From contig OX419760.1 in NCBI GenBank assembly GCA_948567375.1, positions 46,004,001 through 46,068,000 on the forward strand: a stretch of DNA of 64,000 nt, given 5' to 3'. The notes under the pieces are model-generated. The model saw nothing but the letters and a program-made list of their open reading frames with translations, was not told the DNA's origin and searched no databases. Position 1 is the stretch's first letter. The number at the start of each line of letters is the position of its first letter. This stretch comes from Lunularia cruciata (Eukaryota; Streptophyta; Marchantiopsida; Lunulariales; Lunulariaceae). Positions 32,701 to 44,280 of this stretch are shown piece by piece. Made by a program: the position numbers and the translations under genes.

Positions 32701-33289
32701 AATCAACTCTTCTTGTAGTGTAGCCCAATCCCCCGCTCGGAATGAAAAAATCTAGCAGCCACCTCTCTATGCCCCGCACGTCCCCCTCTAGCATAACAAA
32801 GACACCATTGATGGAGTAAGAGGAATAAGAACTATGCTAACTTGTCCAAGGGATCACCTGCCAAACAATCAAGTGGTATGCAAAAAGCCTATCTAGACTC
32901 ATCATGGAGTGTACAATTAGCCTATAGAATAGAAGTGGACATGGAAAACTAGTATGAAATAACCCCTAGATACAACCCGCCTAAGATGCTAACCATTTCC
33001 ATGACTCGATCAATATTCTTGGAACAGTCAATGAAGGGATAGAGAAAGCGTGCATAATCCCAAGTGTCACCATTGTTGATGTGGTCGCTTGCCTCACGTG
33101 AGCATCCCAAGTGGTCTAATCATTGTCCTTGTGCATCTTTCCTACATGGGTCTTTACCCCTTGTGAGGTAAAGCATCGGTGACACATCATGCATGGTGTA
33201 TCTTGATTTGCTCTAGGCGAACCTACATAGGGAAGTGTAGCGATGGCTAGCACAAGAATAATGATAGTAACACATGATGCTCATCTCCA

Positions 33290-35340
33290 TATTTCCAGTA
33301 TTTGCCAAACCACAACCCCTCACATCCCAAATCACATGAATAAATGCTATCTCTTCAAACCCTAAAAAATATAAACTCTCATAACTTTCAATTCACATCT
33401 CAAATTTAAAAAGAATTAAATTCCCATGGAACTCAAGTATGAATACCAAGAGATTAAAAATGAAAACTCCCATACCCATCATTCTCTATGTGAAGTAATC
33501 ACTCTAAACCCTAAAAGTCTTCTTACCTTGCTACTCAATTCTCCATCTTAACCCCTAAAAACCTAAAAGTTTTCATAACTTTCTACTCAATTCTCCATAG
33601 CCTTCAATTCTAGGTACCAATGGAAGCCAAATTAAAAAATGAACAGAATTTACTATTTATTCATATGATGTAGGCAAGTGAGTTCTCCAAAAAAAAAATC
33701 TACTATTCACTCATATGATGTATGCAAGTGAGCTCTCCAAAAAGCAATAATATATTTTCACTTGTTCCCTCCCTGATGGAAAATCTGTGAAAAGCTTCTC
33801 TCTCTTTAATCGAAAATCCGTGAAAAGTTGAGAAAGGTTTAAGGTATTAATCACTTTGAGATATTACCTGTTGGTTTTCCTTGTTCGGCTTGATTGGTCT
33901 TCCCATCCACTTTGCTATCCAATGCGGGCGGCTCTGGATTTGATCATTTTTAGTATCTTACTTGTTCCGAATCAGCAGTTAAAGGCTTCTCTTGTAACTA
34001 CAGTTCCATACCTTCATCCATGATCCACGCCAGGTGCAACAGTACACCTCCCCGTTCACTGCCTTTAAAAGGAACTTTGGTTCGTTCATTCCCTTAGCTC
34101 TTCTAAGTCTGGTTTGCTCAAAAACTTCGAGCTCAATTCAAAGTCTGTTTTGTTTTGTATTCCCCTGGTCCCGTTCGGCACCGGGAAACGACCACTTTGA
34201 CAAGATCCACATATAGAACTTTTAAAAAGCGGTTCATCTTTTCGACGGTGATCATTGCAAGATTTCTACCAGGAGACAGGCTAGCTCTCCTGACTTGAAG
34301 AACTACATAACCTCTCACTGGTAACATTCTCACTGGTAAAATTCTTTTCCTCGAGAGTTGACGATTTCTTCTTGTACGAAATCAGGTCATACTGAGCTGG
34401 TTCTGACTTTTGTATGTGATTCTGCTGAAAAGTCGACACCACTCATCGACAGTCCTATCTAGTCTCGATTCAACTCCTGCCTTCGGTTGAGAGGTTTCGG
34501 CGAGAGCACCCGACGAGTATCTAAAACGTTGACAATGAGAATAGGGAATTAACACTAGACATTTGGTAAGAACTACAGTTGACATTCAAAATATGGACAG
34601 ATATGTAAGCTGATGTTGACGATGTATCTTAATCAGCTCTGGATAGAATTCACAAACGTTCTTTCGTTCCTCTCCCAAGCGACGAATTTGTACTTCGATC
34701 TACACAAGTTTGCCCATGGTCCACCACCTACGAGGTCTATTAACGAAGCGTGTTGGGTAGACAGGGTTGACTTGAGGATTAAACAGGCTATATCGACATA
34801 ACATACATCTGATTGCCTTACTTGGAATCATGTACTTCTGGTTGACCTTGATCCAGTTCCATATAGCTGACGTTGGAGTATAAGTAGTCCGCGCCCGCGA
34901 CTGTTCTACAAAATACAGAATAAAGACCAGAGGTGGGTAGCGAGACAAGAGGTAATTCATGGTCTCTCGTGTTGCTTGCATCACAGCGCGAAGCCTGTCA
35001 GCGATCAGGATGATGACCTGTTTCGAACAGGTCTCAAAACTAGAGCAGTAAACCTAGGATACGAATTCGAAGTCGTCACCTTTCCACTAACATGCACTGT
35101 ATTATAGAATTGACGCGGTCATATTGCCTGAAATGTAGATTGAACTGTACGATACTGTACGATTTCATGTCTGCGGTGGAATCAGATGTTCGTTGTTCAG
35201 ACAGTATTGTTGCTGGTTGCCCAACTCTATGTAGAAGATATGTCCACATCAAATAAGAATCTAATCTGAGAGGCATAATATTGAGAATGGTGTGATGGTG
35301 GTATCTGGTGGCCGTAGTCTGTAAGATTTGTGACTTTTTG
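33290..35340. other. 5' flank of LRR gene 1, with a short non-LTR tail fragment
   Basis: 33290-33800 is AT-rich and holds a 50-bp duplication (ACTCATATGATGTAGGCAAG-like, 33651 and 33701). Around 33885-33935 a plus-strand piece resembles the non-LTR 3' tail (CGGCTTGATTGGTCTTCCCA). From about 34.0 kb the sequence is gene-like in composition. TTTAAAAGGAAC near 34065 and ACTTTTAAAAAGC near 34217 are possible TATA boxes for LRR gene 1, but neither is decisive. Confidence 0.5.
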
Positions 35341-35381
35341 AGAGTATGGTAAGAATCTGATATACATATTGTCAATTTCAG

Positions 35382-35407
35382 GTCCAAATCGACACCAAGC
35401 TCAAACT
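35382..35407 (+). other. 5' UTR exon start of LRR gene 1 (3' splice site at 35381)
   Basis: TTGTCAATTTCAG ends at 35381 and is followed by GTCCAAATCGACACC and the ATG at 35408. The LRR gene 2 leader is similar (TTTTCAG, GTGCAAGTCGG, then ATGGAAG). This indicates a shared intron in the 5' UTR. The matching donor of gene 1 was not identified. Confidence 0.65.
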
Positions 35408-37192
35408 ATGGAAGAGATGACAAGATGGACAAAGATGATTGTGACTGCAGCTGCGTTCATTCTCTTACTCGCAGCAGTAAGTGGTGTATCAGGCCAGAAT
35501 GCCCAGTGCAATTCACAAGACAGTCAAAATCTACTCGAGTTCAAGGCCTCTTTCATCGACGAGGGTGGTATTTTCAATGACTGGCAGTCGGGTACTGATT
35601 GCTGTCAATGGCAAGGAGTCACCGCTTGCGATCCTGCCACCGGCCGTGTAACGGAGTTGACATTGGTTGGATTCGGTCCGGCTCCACAACCCAATCCAAA
35701 TTACAAAGGTGTTGTCGGCGAGCAGCTTTCACGCCTCACGGCTCTCAGAATTCTTGTTGTTAGTAACTTCAACTTTAGTTCTACAATACCTGTTTCTTAT
35801 GGACAGCTGGCCAAGTTGGTAGAACTCGCGCTCATAAACTGCGGTATTGTGGGCAAAATTCCATCGTCTATTGGAAATCTCGTTGGCCTTGAAAACCTCA
35901 ACGTGGTGGCTAATGCTATCGAAAGTCCTCTGCCAGTGGAACTTTGCAAGCTCGTCAAACTCAAGGATGTGGATTTCGGAAGCAATCGCTTCTCCGGCTC
36001 GTTGCCATCTTGCATCGGCTCATCTTGGAAAGAGATCCAAGAAATGGACTTCAGGAACAACTCGCTGAGTGGGCCACTGCCAGCATGGATCGGGAACCTG
36101 TCAAAGCTACAGCTTCTGTGGTTCAATCTAAACAAATACACTGGCCGGATTCCTGCCAGTTTCGGGAACCTCAAGGCCTTAAACCTTCTGGATTTAAGCG
36201 AGAACAGCCTGTCTGGTCCAATTCCGAAAGAGATTGGCTCAATGACTGTACTCAGTGTCCTCTTACTGAACAACAATCGACTCAGCGGAAGCGTACCCCC
36301 ACAGCTGGGCAACCTTGCACGGCTAAACGACTTGCATCTCAACAGAAATCAGTTGTCCGGAAGTATCCCAGCTACCTTTGGTAATTTGCAGAACCTTGGC
36401 ATCATGGATCTTAGCAGGAACAGACTGAGCGGAAGCATCCCACCATCGCTAGGGAATCTACCAGACGACACCGGTGTAAGTATCGACATCTCGTTCAACC
36501 TGATCTCTGGCAGCGTGCCTTCACAACTCGGACAAATTCGTGGTGGAATCCTCATAGCAGCCAACAATCTTCTCAGTGGTGGATTCTCCCTCTCTCTCGC
36601 AGGGCTCAGCCGTATCGACCTTTCCAACAACAGGCTCAGCGACACGAGGAGGATAGGGAGCATTCCAACCAGCGATAACGACAATCGTTTGAGATTCGTG
36701 AGCTTGGCAAGCAACAAATTTGCTGGTCCATTTCCGTCATGGATTTTCGAGCCATTTTACATTGACCTCGACCTCTCAGGCAATCAATTCACAGGCAGTC
36801 CCTATCCGTTCCTTGCGAAGAACATACTCAACCTGAATTTGTCGTCCAACCCTCTCGCAACGACCCTGCCCACAGAGGATTTCACAGGCTCAGCAAGTAC
36901 CCTGGATCTGAGCAACTGTCAGCTGTCCGGACCCATCACTTCGAAGTTCTTGTTCAACCTGAACTCCGTAAGCTTCCTGTTTATGAAGAACAACAAGTTG
37001 AGTGGTCCATTGCCTGAAGACATTGGGACGTCGTTATTCCCTATCCTTCAATTGGATTTGTCTGACAACGAACTCAGTGGTCGAATTCCAGAATCATTCA
37101 AGAAACTGACGGACAACGGCATGCAATTCTTGGACTTGTCCGGGAACAATTTCGAAGGAGATGTTCCCAACATTCCAAGGAATCTTTCTTGA
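35408..37192 (+). CDS. Secreted leucine-rich-repeat protein 1 (594 aa)
   Basis: An extracellular LRR protein with no introns in its coding part. Residues 1-29 form a signal peptide (MEEMTRWTKMIV, then a hydrophobic core ending GVSG). An LRRNT_2-type cap follows (CNSQDSQNLLEFKASF, GTDCCQWQGVTAC, paired Cys). About 20 plant-type extracellular LRRs (L-x-x-L-x-L-x-x-N-x-L-S-G-x-I-P) run to the C-terminus. The last is LDLSGNNFEGDVP and a stop comes soon after, with no transmembrane helix and no kinase. Plant proteins of this build (DRT100 or polygalacturonase-inhibitor style) act in the cell wall or as ligand-binding partners; the ligand here is unknown. I chose ATG 35408 because it lies after the 3' splice site and matches the MEE start of gene 2. 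AATAAA lies at 35 bp short of 37.37 kb (37335). It is closest to genes 2 and 3 downstream. Confidence 0.92.
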   Translation: MEEMTRWTKMIVTAAAFILLLAAVSGVSGQNAQCNSQDSQNLLEFKASFIDEGGIFNDWQSGTDCCQWQGVTACDPATGRVTELTLVGFGPAPQPNPNYKGVVGEQLSRLTALRILVVSNFNFSSTIPVSYGQLAKLVELALINCGIVGKIPSSIGNLVGLENLNVVANAIESPLPVELCKLVKLKDVDFGSNRFSGSLPSCIGSSWKEIQEMDFRNNSLSGPLPAWIGNLSKLQLLWFNLNKYTGRIPASFGNLKALNLLDLSENSLSGPIPKEIGSMTVLSVLLLNNNRLSGSVPPQLGNLARLNDLHLNRNQLSGSIPATFGNLQNLGIMDLSRNRLSGSIPPSLGNLPDDTGVSIDISFNLISGSVPSQLGQIRGGILIAANNLLSGGFSLSLAGLSRIDLSNNRLSDTRRIGSIPTSDNDNRLRFVSLASNKFAGPFPSWIFEPFYIDLDLSGNQFTGSPYPFLAKNILNLNLSSNPLATTLPTEDFTGSASTLDLSNCQLSGPITSKFLFNLNSVSFLFMKNNKLSGPLPEDIGTSLFPILQLDLSDNELSGRIPESFKKLTDNGMQFLDLSGNNFEGDVPNIPRNLS

Positions 37193-37334
37193 GTTTCAAC
37201 TGGTTGCGTAAATCCCAGGTTTCGTGGTGAATGCTGTCTGCATGTAGAGGTTTAGTTTCGATTTTTAGTCCTCATGCCCTTGGTTTTTAGCCAATTCAAA
37301 GTGAGTACTAGTTGTATCAAGCAAAATGCTCCGA

Positions 37335-37340
37335 AATAAA
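37335..37340 (+). terminator. Probable polyadenylation signal of LRR gene 1
   Basis: AATAAA lies 143 bp after the stop codon, with a TTTGTGTAAATTTGG U-rich stretch after it. Confidence 0.55.
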
Positions 37341-37344
37341 GTGA

Positions 37345-40180
37345 TCCTGATTTGTGTAAATTTGGTCGCTGTCCTCGCATGAGTCTAGCATTTCTGTTCG
37401 AACATCATATGCTGGTTGCAGTGCAGAGACCGATATAATAAGCCACAACTTCCAGACGTTTTGCCTTAAAGATGATCTGACTACAGCATAGTAGTACATC
37501 TCCATCGTTGTCAACAGTGAAGTGTAGAAAGCTTAATCCAGCTTTGGAAGCTGTTGGATTCAACCACAATCGCCATTTATAACCCAATTGTTGCATGCGG
37601 TGACTTTATGTAATCTGATCGACCGTGTTTCTTAGAGCAGACTTAGTCTTTATGAATAGGACAAACAATGCTGAACTTGGAAAGGAGATCAGGATTGCAG
37701 TTCTCATCATTGAAAGATTGAAGGTCTCACTAAGTTAAATGGCAAGAACAAAATCAATAAACCTCAGAACGTACTCACACTCAACGAATGTAGATTTTCA
37801 TGTTCTTATGACTTGTATAGAGGTGCATACGTGGTCTATACACAGTGATTTTGATTCAAAATCGGCAGGTATAGGCTCAAAATACACACCCTTAAACAAA
37901 GAGCTTGTGTTGCCCCATGCCTCAGCCTTCTACAAACTTTTACTACTATGATTGCCTCAGGGAACATAATTACTACATAGGAAGAATATAATTTCCTGGA
38001 CGCTAGTCTAAGATATATAATATAGAGAAAGAGAGTACTTGTCTCCAATTCACAGTCAATAACATCTTTCTATTGTGAGGATAAGATGCTTAAAAAAGCT
38101 AATTTCTTAGTGTGTCTGATGATGATTAATATTGATTCAGGCAAAGTGTAAGTGACCACATTACTTTTACAGTCCAAAATTCGAACAACCCATAAAGTTC
38201 AACTTGGTCATGAATGTGTAGGAAGTTCCTGGATCAGTTTTATCAAGGTAAGCGTGCTATTCAACTAAAAGATCACGTGACGAGAAAGTTTGCACGGAGA
38301 AAATGAAATAGGTTAGACCATCCCAGTCCACTCTAGAGAAGAAAGCCAAAATTGGACATAGTAAACGACCAGTTAGTCCACAATGAGAGCTTTAATTAGA
38401 ATTGCATTACATATACTTTAAGAAGTACTTCGGCTCTCAGAAAACTCCAGCGTCCCAAAAATTGGACATAGTAAACGACCAGTTAGTCCACACTTAGAGC
38501 TTTAATTAGAATTGCATTACATATACTTTAAGATGTACTTTGGCACTCAGCAAACTCAAGAGTCCCACGGCAACGTATCTTTCACAGCGTACAATAAAAA
38601 ACTCTTCATTAAAAGTAAGGAATTGATATTTCCACATACCCTTTTGATATTTCCCCACCCCCTAAACGCACTAAATCTTTACTACATTCAACCTTCTCAT
38701 TCTGATTGAACAATGTCCTGGGCCAGCATTCCCAGAGTCCTAGGATTGAACTGCCACACTCGATATGTTCATCTCTGGTGTTATCTTCGCTGGACATATC
38801 GCCTTTTTCTTGTGATTGCCTTTAGCCTTCAAATCTGCTTCAGTTGCACTTCATTACTGGGCTTTGAAATTTATCTCGGTTATCTCGGGAACTAGGTCTT
38901 CGACTTATGGAATCGCTAGGTCATGTCGGGTCATCCCTTCATGCTTTCCACTTGTAAGGGTCAGTTTAGTGCCTTTGGGGGTATGGAAATATCAATTCCC
39001 TAAAAGTAATGCACACAAGGTATTCAGGACTAAAAGAATATCTCGATGTACAGGAGATAAAAACATGGATGAATCAAATAACTTCATACCATACGAGTTT
39101 TGACCGCATATACGTCGTCTGGCTTTTCTGTGGATACTGGAAATGACATAGCAATGTAACTCGAGAAGGCAATAATTCCCCAATTCATCACCTCCAAACA
39201 TCTAAACTGGTCGATAGTTTTATACACTTCCTCGCATGTACGCAATCTTTAGCGTATCCCAATCCGGATGTAGCACCTCGACCATTGTCCTACGTTCATA
39301 ACTACATTCAAACATGATAGAGCGAGCGTTTAGACTATTTACGTGCTCCTAGTCGTGGTCAGCCCACCACATGACAACTATGTGGTGCATTAGAGCTGTA
39401 GATTCATAACTATAAGGATGTTACTGTGGTGAAAGTCATGCCATGCTTGTTACTTGTCTGTCCTGTTGTATAATCCTCGTCATAAATGTAGCTGTCACGC
39501 ACCTGAACTTTCTAATTGTCAAACATGAACTGGAGTTGACGGATTCAAACGCCATGTCACACTTTTTCTGCGTGTTGTTTGGTCGTTCGTTAATTGGGCA
39601 CACACTACATCACGAGATAAGCACTGTGGAGTCCACAATTCAGCACAAGCACTCAGTGGTGACGGTGTCCTTCTCGTTAAGTTTCTGCGGAGGAACTCTC
39701 GGAGTGTCGACTAATATGAAGAGTTGACATGCATCCGGATTCGGTAATCGAAAAGGACAGATGTAGCCGAGAAGAAACCGCGTTGTACATATGAGTGAGG
39801 ACGCGCTGACTATCTGCAAACTGAGTTTTATCTCAGAGATAGCCTTCCCTCACTAACCGACCACTTCAGTCGCCTCTCCCTCGTCGTTACCGACGGTTTC
39901 GAGCATGCTGTGCTTCTAATAATCAATCTAGCCGTCCAAGTGATGGAACTCTGGGCTGGAATTGCAGACTTTACCATCCGCTGTAAAACCTTAAACTTGT
40001 CATCTAAGATACGAGCTGCAGCTTGGTAAGGACCTAGAGTGAAAGAAAGAGGGTTCGAAATATCGGGTTGACTTGCAACTTCTAATTTAAACACAAGAAA
40101 TCTCAGGCGTGTGAATAAAGGCTACGAGTCGGCTACGACTTGGTAGCAATGAGTTGAAGCGAAGTCAAAGGAGTGTGTGA
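37345..40180. other. Intergenic region between LRR genes 1 and 2
   Basis: No gene is recognised and the ORFs are short and unrelated to known domains. It contains the 109-bp tandem duplication at 38348. The last kilobase is probably promoter of gene 2. Confidence 0.5.
38348..38566. repeat. 109-bp tandem duplication
   Basis: Two copies start AAAATTGGACATAGTAAACG at 38348 and 38457. They share AGAGCTTTAATTAGAATTGC and ATATACTTTAAG, with a few substitutions. No coding role is apparent. Confidence 0.9.
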
Positions 40181-40187
40181 AGAAGCA

Positions 40188-40197
40188 GTATATAAGG
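40188..40197 (+). promoter_or_regulatory. TATA box of LRR gene 2
   Basis: GTATATAAGG lies about 100 bp before the 5' splice donor. CACACCACAACAG, about 25-30 bp downstream, is a plausible start region. Together with the intron this defines a short non-coding first exon (about 40220-40292). Confidence 0.65.
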
Positions 40198-40292
40198 AGT
40201 GAGCTCTTCTGAGTAGTGCACACCACAACAGTGAAGAGTAAGGAGTACTGCAGAAGTCCAGCTTCCGACGTTCATTTGCAGAAGTCTCAGAG

Positions 40293-40761
40293 GTAATTGA
40301 TAAGATTCTGTCACCCGGCCCGAGCCCTGGAAATCTAAGCTTTCAGTCGGTGCATGTAAGCATGAGTGCTATTCATGATTGCGCACTTCGACCTCCGGGA
40401 TTCGAACCTTATCTAACTTTCTAAAGTTTGAAGTGGTGGCCCATGGCACGCACCTTGACGTAGTAGAAGAAAAGCATGTCTCCGGTCTCTGTCCTTAGAT
40501 GTCGGGGAATTAAATAGAGTATAAGTTGTGGGGTCTAGCTTTTGAAGAAACGGTGGCGCTCCTGTTTGAACTCTTGCAGAAAATTTTAATAGAGACTCTA
40601 GATCTGAATAGCATGCCTACAGGTAGTAGTTGAGAATTCTCAACTTTTCAAAGAGGATAGCTTTCGGCTTGAGGACTGTAGTTCCTCAAGCTCAGTATAT
40701 TCGTATGTGTATGCATGTTCAAGAATTGAGCCGAGAATTTGACTCGAATTACAATTTTCAG
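40293..40761 (+). other. 5' UTR intron of LRR gene 2 (predicted)
   Basis: Donor AG|GTAATTG at 40293 and acceptor TACAATTTTCAG|GTGC at 40761 give a 469-bp AT/T-rich intron ending 18 bp before the ATG. The acceptor context is the same as in gene 1. No transcript data are available to confirm it. Confidence 0.6.
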
Positions 40762-40779
40762 GTGCAAGTCGGGTAAGAG

Positions 40780-42540
40780 ATGGAAGAAAGGACAGGAGGG
40801 AAATGTATGACCATGGCGAGTCTGGCTGCATTCTTGCTGTTGGTTGCAGCCGTGAGTAACGTATCAGCTCAAGCTACGTGTAATGCGCAAGACAGTGCAG
40901 CTTTACTGGAGTTCAAAGCTTCTTTGCAGGACGATGCTAACACCTTCGATGACTGGCAAACCGGCACTGATTGCTGCCGATGGTTTGGAGTGGAGTGTGA
41001 TGGTACCTCAGGGCGGGTTGTAGCTCTGACATTGGAAGGGTCCGGCACAAGCCCAACCCCGAGTTCGAGCTACAACGGCGTGGTGGGAGATCAGCTGGCG
41101 CGTCTCACAGAACTCCGCAGTCTCGTAATTGAAAGATTTGATCTGAAGTCACCGATCCCTCAGTCAATCGGCCAACTTACCAAATTGACTCAATTGACAC
41201 TTGGGGATACGGGTTTAGTGGGGAAAATTCCTTCTTCCATTGGAAACATTGTAGGACTTGGATTCCTGAGTCTAGTCGACAATGCTCTGGAGAGTCCGCT
41301 ACCAGCCGAAATTTGCAAGCTCGTCAACATTAAAGACGTGGATTTGGGAAGCAATAGGCTGGCAGGATCCCTCCTCTCTTGCATAGGCACTTCATGGAAA
41401 AATATCGAAGAGATGGATTTCAGGAACAATGAGTTGACTGGTGCCCTTCCATCATGGATCGGTGATCTGACTAAACTCCAGCGTCTATGGCTGAACAGAA
41501 ACAAATTCTCAGGCCGCATCCCTGCGAGCATCGGAAAGCTCAACTCCCTTCTGTTTCTGGATATGAGTGAGAACAGTCTGTCCGGGCCAATTCCACAAGA
41601 ATTAGGCAACCCTACTTCACTCTCCGACCTCATTCTAAGCAAGAACAAACTCAGTGGTAGCATTCCTCAGCAGCTGGGTAATCTCGCAGCGCTAGCAAAC
41701 CTGAATCTCGATTCGAATCAATTCTCCGGAAGTGTCCCTGCTTGGTTGGGTAACTTGAAGAGGATCAACCAGATTGATCTCAGCAGGAACGGACTCAGTG
41801 GAGGCATCCCAGCATCGCTTGGTAATCTGCCGGACGAGGCATTGGTTGACTTATCGTTCAACAAGCTTACGGGCAGTGTTCCCGCAGGATTGGGGGGAAT
41901 TCTAGGTGGCACCTTCATCGCAACCAACAACATGCTCACTGGTGGATTCCCTTTGGGGTTGGCAGGACTCATCAGTATCGACCTTTCGAGCAACAGGCTT
42001 AGCGACATCGGAAAGAAAGGCTCTCTCCCCAGTGGTGATAATAACCGTCTGAGGTTCTTAAAGCTCGCAAACAACAGATTCACTGGTGCATTCCCTTCGT
42101 GGATTTTCGAGCCAACATATATCCACCTCGATCTTTCCGGGAACAGATTCTCTGCGTCCCCACTTGCGTTCTTCGACAGAAGCATCTCCAACTTAAACCT
42201 GTCTTCGAATCCTCTTGCCACGACGCTGCCTACAGCTGACTTTAAAGCTAGTACCCTAAGTGTGCTGGACTTGAGCAACTGTCAGCTGACGGGGCCCATT
42301 ACTTCCAAGTTCCTGTCCAGTCTGAATGCTGCAGTCAGTTTGTTCCTGAAGAATAACCAATTGACCGGTCCATTACCTTCAGACATTGGCACGTTGTTGT
42401 TCCGTACCTCTGAATTGGACCTTTCAAACAACCAACTCAACGGCACGATACCGGCATCTTTCAGCCAATTGACTAACTTGAACTTCCTGGATTTATCCGG
42501 TAACAATTTCGAAGGAAATGTACCCCCAAACATCCCTTGA
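40780..42540 (+). CDS. Secreted leucine-rich-repeat protein 2 (586 aa)
   Basis: A close paralogue of gene 1 in the same orientation. The signal peptide (MEERTGGKCMTMASLAAFLL, cleavage probably near NVSAQ) is followed by the cap CNAQDSAALLEFKASL and GTDCCRWFGVEC. About 20 LRRs follow with N-x-L-S-G-x-I-P spacing, including a variant GTFIATNNMLTGGFPLGL repeat also present in genes 1 and 3. The protein ends LDLSGNNFEGNVPPNIP with no transmembrane segment or kinase, so it should be secreted. The single coding exon is preceded by a 5' UTR intron. Many potential N-glycosylation sites (NLS, NLT) fit passage through the secretory pathway. AATAAA lies at 42786. The function is probably extracellular recognition or wall-protein inhibition, but no partner can be named from the sequence. 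Confidence 0.93.
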   Translation: MEERTGGKCMTMASLAAFLLLVAAVSNVSAQATCNAQDSAALLEFKASLQDDANTFDDWQTGTDCCRWFGVECDGTSGRVVALTLEGSGTSPTPSSSYNGVVGDQLARLTELRSLVIERFDLKSPIPQSIGQLTKLTQLTLGDTGLVGKIPSSIGNIVGLGFLSLVDNALESPLPAEICKLVNIKDVDLGSNRLAGSLLSCIGTSWKNIEEMDFRNNELTGALPSWIGDLTKLQRLWLNRNKFSGRIPASIGKLNSLLFLDMSENSLSGPIPQELGNPTSLSDLILSKNKLSGSIPQQLGNLAALANLNLDSNQFSGSVPAWLGNLKRINQIDLSRNGLSGGIPASLGNLPDEALVDLSFNKLTGSVPAGLGGILGGTFIATNNMLTGGFPLGLAGLISIDLSSNRLSDIGKKGSLPSGDNNRLRFLKLANNRFTGAFPSWIFEPTYIHLDLSGNRFSASPLAFFDRSISNLNLSSNPLATTLPTADFKASTLSVLDLSNCQLTGPITSKFLSSLNAAVSLFLKNNQLTGPLPSDIGTLLFRTSELDLSNNQLNGTIPASFSQLTNLNFLDLSGNNFEGNVPPNIP

Positions 42541-42785
42541 TCGATCGATATTTCAAGCTTGGCAATCGCCTCTTGAGGTTAAGGATTTTCTTTGATGCTA
42601 GCTTAGTAATTGCCAGGACTGTTGACCATCTGTATACAACGGTTTGCGTAGTTTCCTGAGAAGAATACGAAGACTGCGTGGGGAATAGAGAAAAAACTAG
42701 GATTTTGTAGCTTCGATCGCATCGCCGGATGCATGTGCATCTATCTAATATAGAATATACTTTGATATCAAAATGCTTGAATATG

Positions 42786-42791
42786 AATAAA
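42786..42791 (+). terminator. Probable polyadenylation signal of LRR gene 2
   Basis: AATAAA is located 245 bp downstream of the stop, followed by a T-rich stretch (TTCGTTTCATTTCATTG). Confidence 0.5.
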
Positions 42792-42960
42792 CTTGCTGAA
42801 TTCGTTTCATTTCATTGTTGTGCTTCCATTGTATGACTCAGAAGATGCCGTTTCTCGTGACGTCCAGATAGTATTTTCTAATGTCTCGTAACAATGCAAG
42901 ACCCAAAGAGGATTGAACTCTTGAAAGGTAGCGGATTGAACGGTTATGTTACGGACCCGG

Positions 42961-43034
42961 GTTCCACAGATATCAGATGATGCTTTGAAAGCCGATAGTT
43001 CCACAGATATCAGACGATGCTTTGAAAGCCGATA
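42961..43034. repeat. 37-bp tandem duplication
   Basis: GTTCCACAGATATCAGA at 42961 recurs at 42998. The units are identical except for GATGATGC against GACGATGC, and a partial third start follows (GTTC at 43035). Confidence 0.9.
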
Positions 43035-44044
43035 GTTCTCTTCCTGCGGTTGGAAGGCAAGCAGGCAAAGTCTTCGTTGTTTAATTGTAAATATCAAATG
43101 TCAATCTGCATTCATACTTACCCAGAAGCTGTGCACAACTTCCCAACTCCTGCACTGGGTGCTTGAGTTCCTCCGTCCATCATAAAGTTGAACAGTGATT
43201 GTTTCTTTGTCTTCAAGATGTTCATACATGCAGCTATAACATTAGGGTCGGTGCGGATTTAGCTGGTATGTTAACAAATTGTACCTCCGTCATTTCTGTG
43301 TTCAAAGTCAAGAAACATATATATAGCTCAGCTTTTATCCTTCGAATTGGGCTAATTACGTAGTTCAAATTGACACGCATTTAGCTCGGCTTTTATCTGT
43401 CGAATCAGGTATTTTAAGTTGCATTTTCAACAGATTCCACCTCTGTTGATATGTTGATGTCCAAGTCAGCAAGCATATGACTCGAACTGCAACCACGGTT
43501 ATTGAAACAATGGTTCATATCCTCACTGGAATTCACTAAACCCTACACCCTTCAATGTGACCCTGCTGAAAACTTTTCTTAAAGATCATGCAGATATTTT
43601 GCATTAATTGGTTCAGTGCCCGGATTTGAAGTTACAAGCTCAAATAACTCAATCCCTGATTACTTGAACAGGAGTGAAGCAAGATGTTGGAACGGAATGG
43701 AAAACTAGCTTCAAATATTTCTGATTAGCCCGAAGTACAATTTACCACTTCGAAATCTATCCGTACCACTACTGACAGCTTGAAAGTGCCGCAAGGACAT
43801 CGCTCTTCTTCTACAACAAAAAATTTCAGACGGGCTGTACATGTTTACCGCCTCAACATGTTGAACCTTTCGCTATATTACATGGCTATGCAGAGGTTCA
43901 ACTTGGAGGTTTGTTTGATTCTTATTTAACAGGATATGATGTTGTCTTTCGAAGTTCCTGTCTAGAGCCTTCATCAATATATACTGCCGATACGTCTAAA
44001 CCCCATACCCTGAAGAAAGTTTACGCAGTGAGACCAGTCAAGAC

Positions 44045-44280
44045 CAGGTCCTCCGCTGCGAATATCCCAAATTACTTTATGCGTTGAACTGGACGAGATT
44101 GAGCGACAACATCACCGGACGCTGGAAAAGAAACCGCGTTATATGATTCGGATAGTCAGTTTTCTTGGATGACGATGGCTGACTCCAGGTCCACCGTTGC
44201 GAATATCCCATATTACTTAATGCGTTGAACTGGACGAGGTTGAGCGACAACATCACCGGACGCTGGACGATGGCTGACTT
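44045..44280. repeat. 141-bp-period duplication
   Basis: GCGAATATCCCA..TTACTT and TGCGTTGAACTGGACGAG.TTGAG plus GACAACATCACCGGACGCTG occur at 44058 and again at 44199. A short antisense ORF across it repeats the same peptide and is a by-product of the duplication. Confidence 0.85.

Larger units (their letters stand above)
29935..33285 (-). mobile_element. Non-LTR retrotransposon, longer decayed copy
   Basis: On the minus strand this carries RT blocks, then the zinc-finger/nuclease-like C-terminus, then a 3' tail like that of the plus copy (complement of GGATGGGAAGACATCATCAAG near 29973). The 5' limit near 33285 is my estimate from where coding-like sequence fades. The element has multiple stops and frameshifts. 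Confidence 0.75.

Noticed and set aside
35797-36342. Long antisense ORFs across the LRR genes (also 36349, 41190, 41718, 46764, 47442)
   Set aside because: They lie opposite the regular LRR codons, recur at the same repeat phase in all three genes and lack any domain. They are shadows of the repeat structure.
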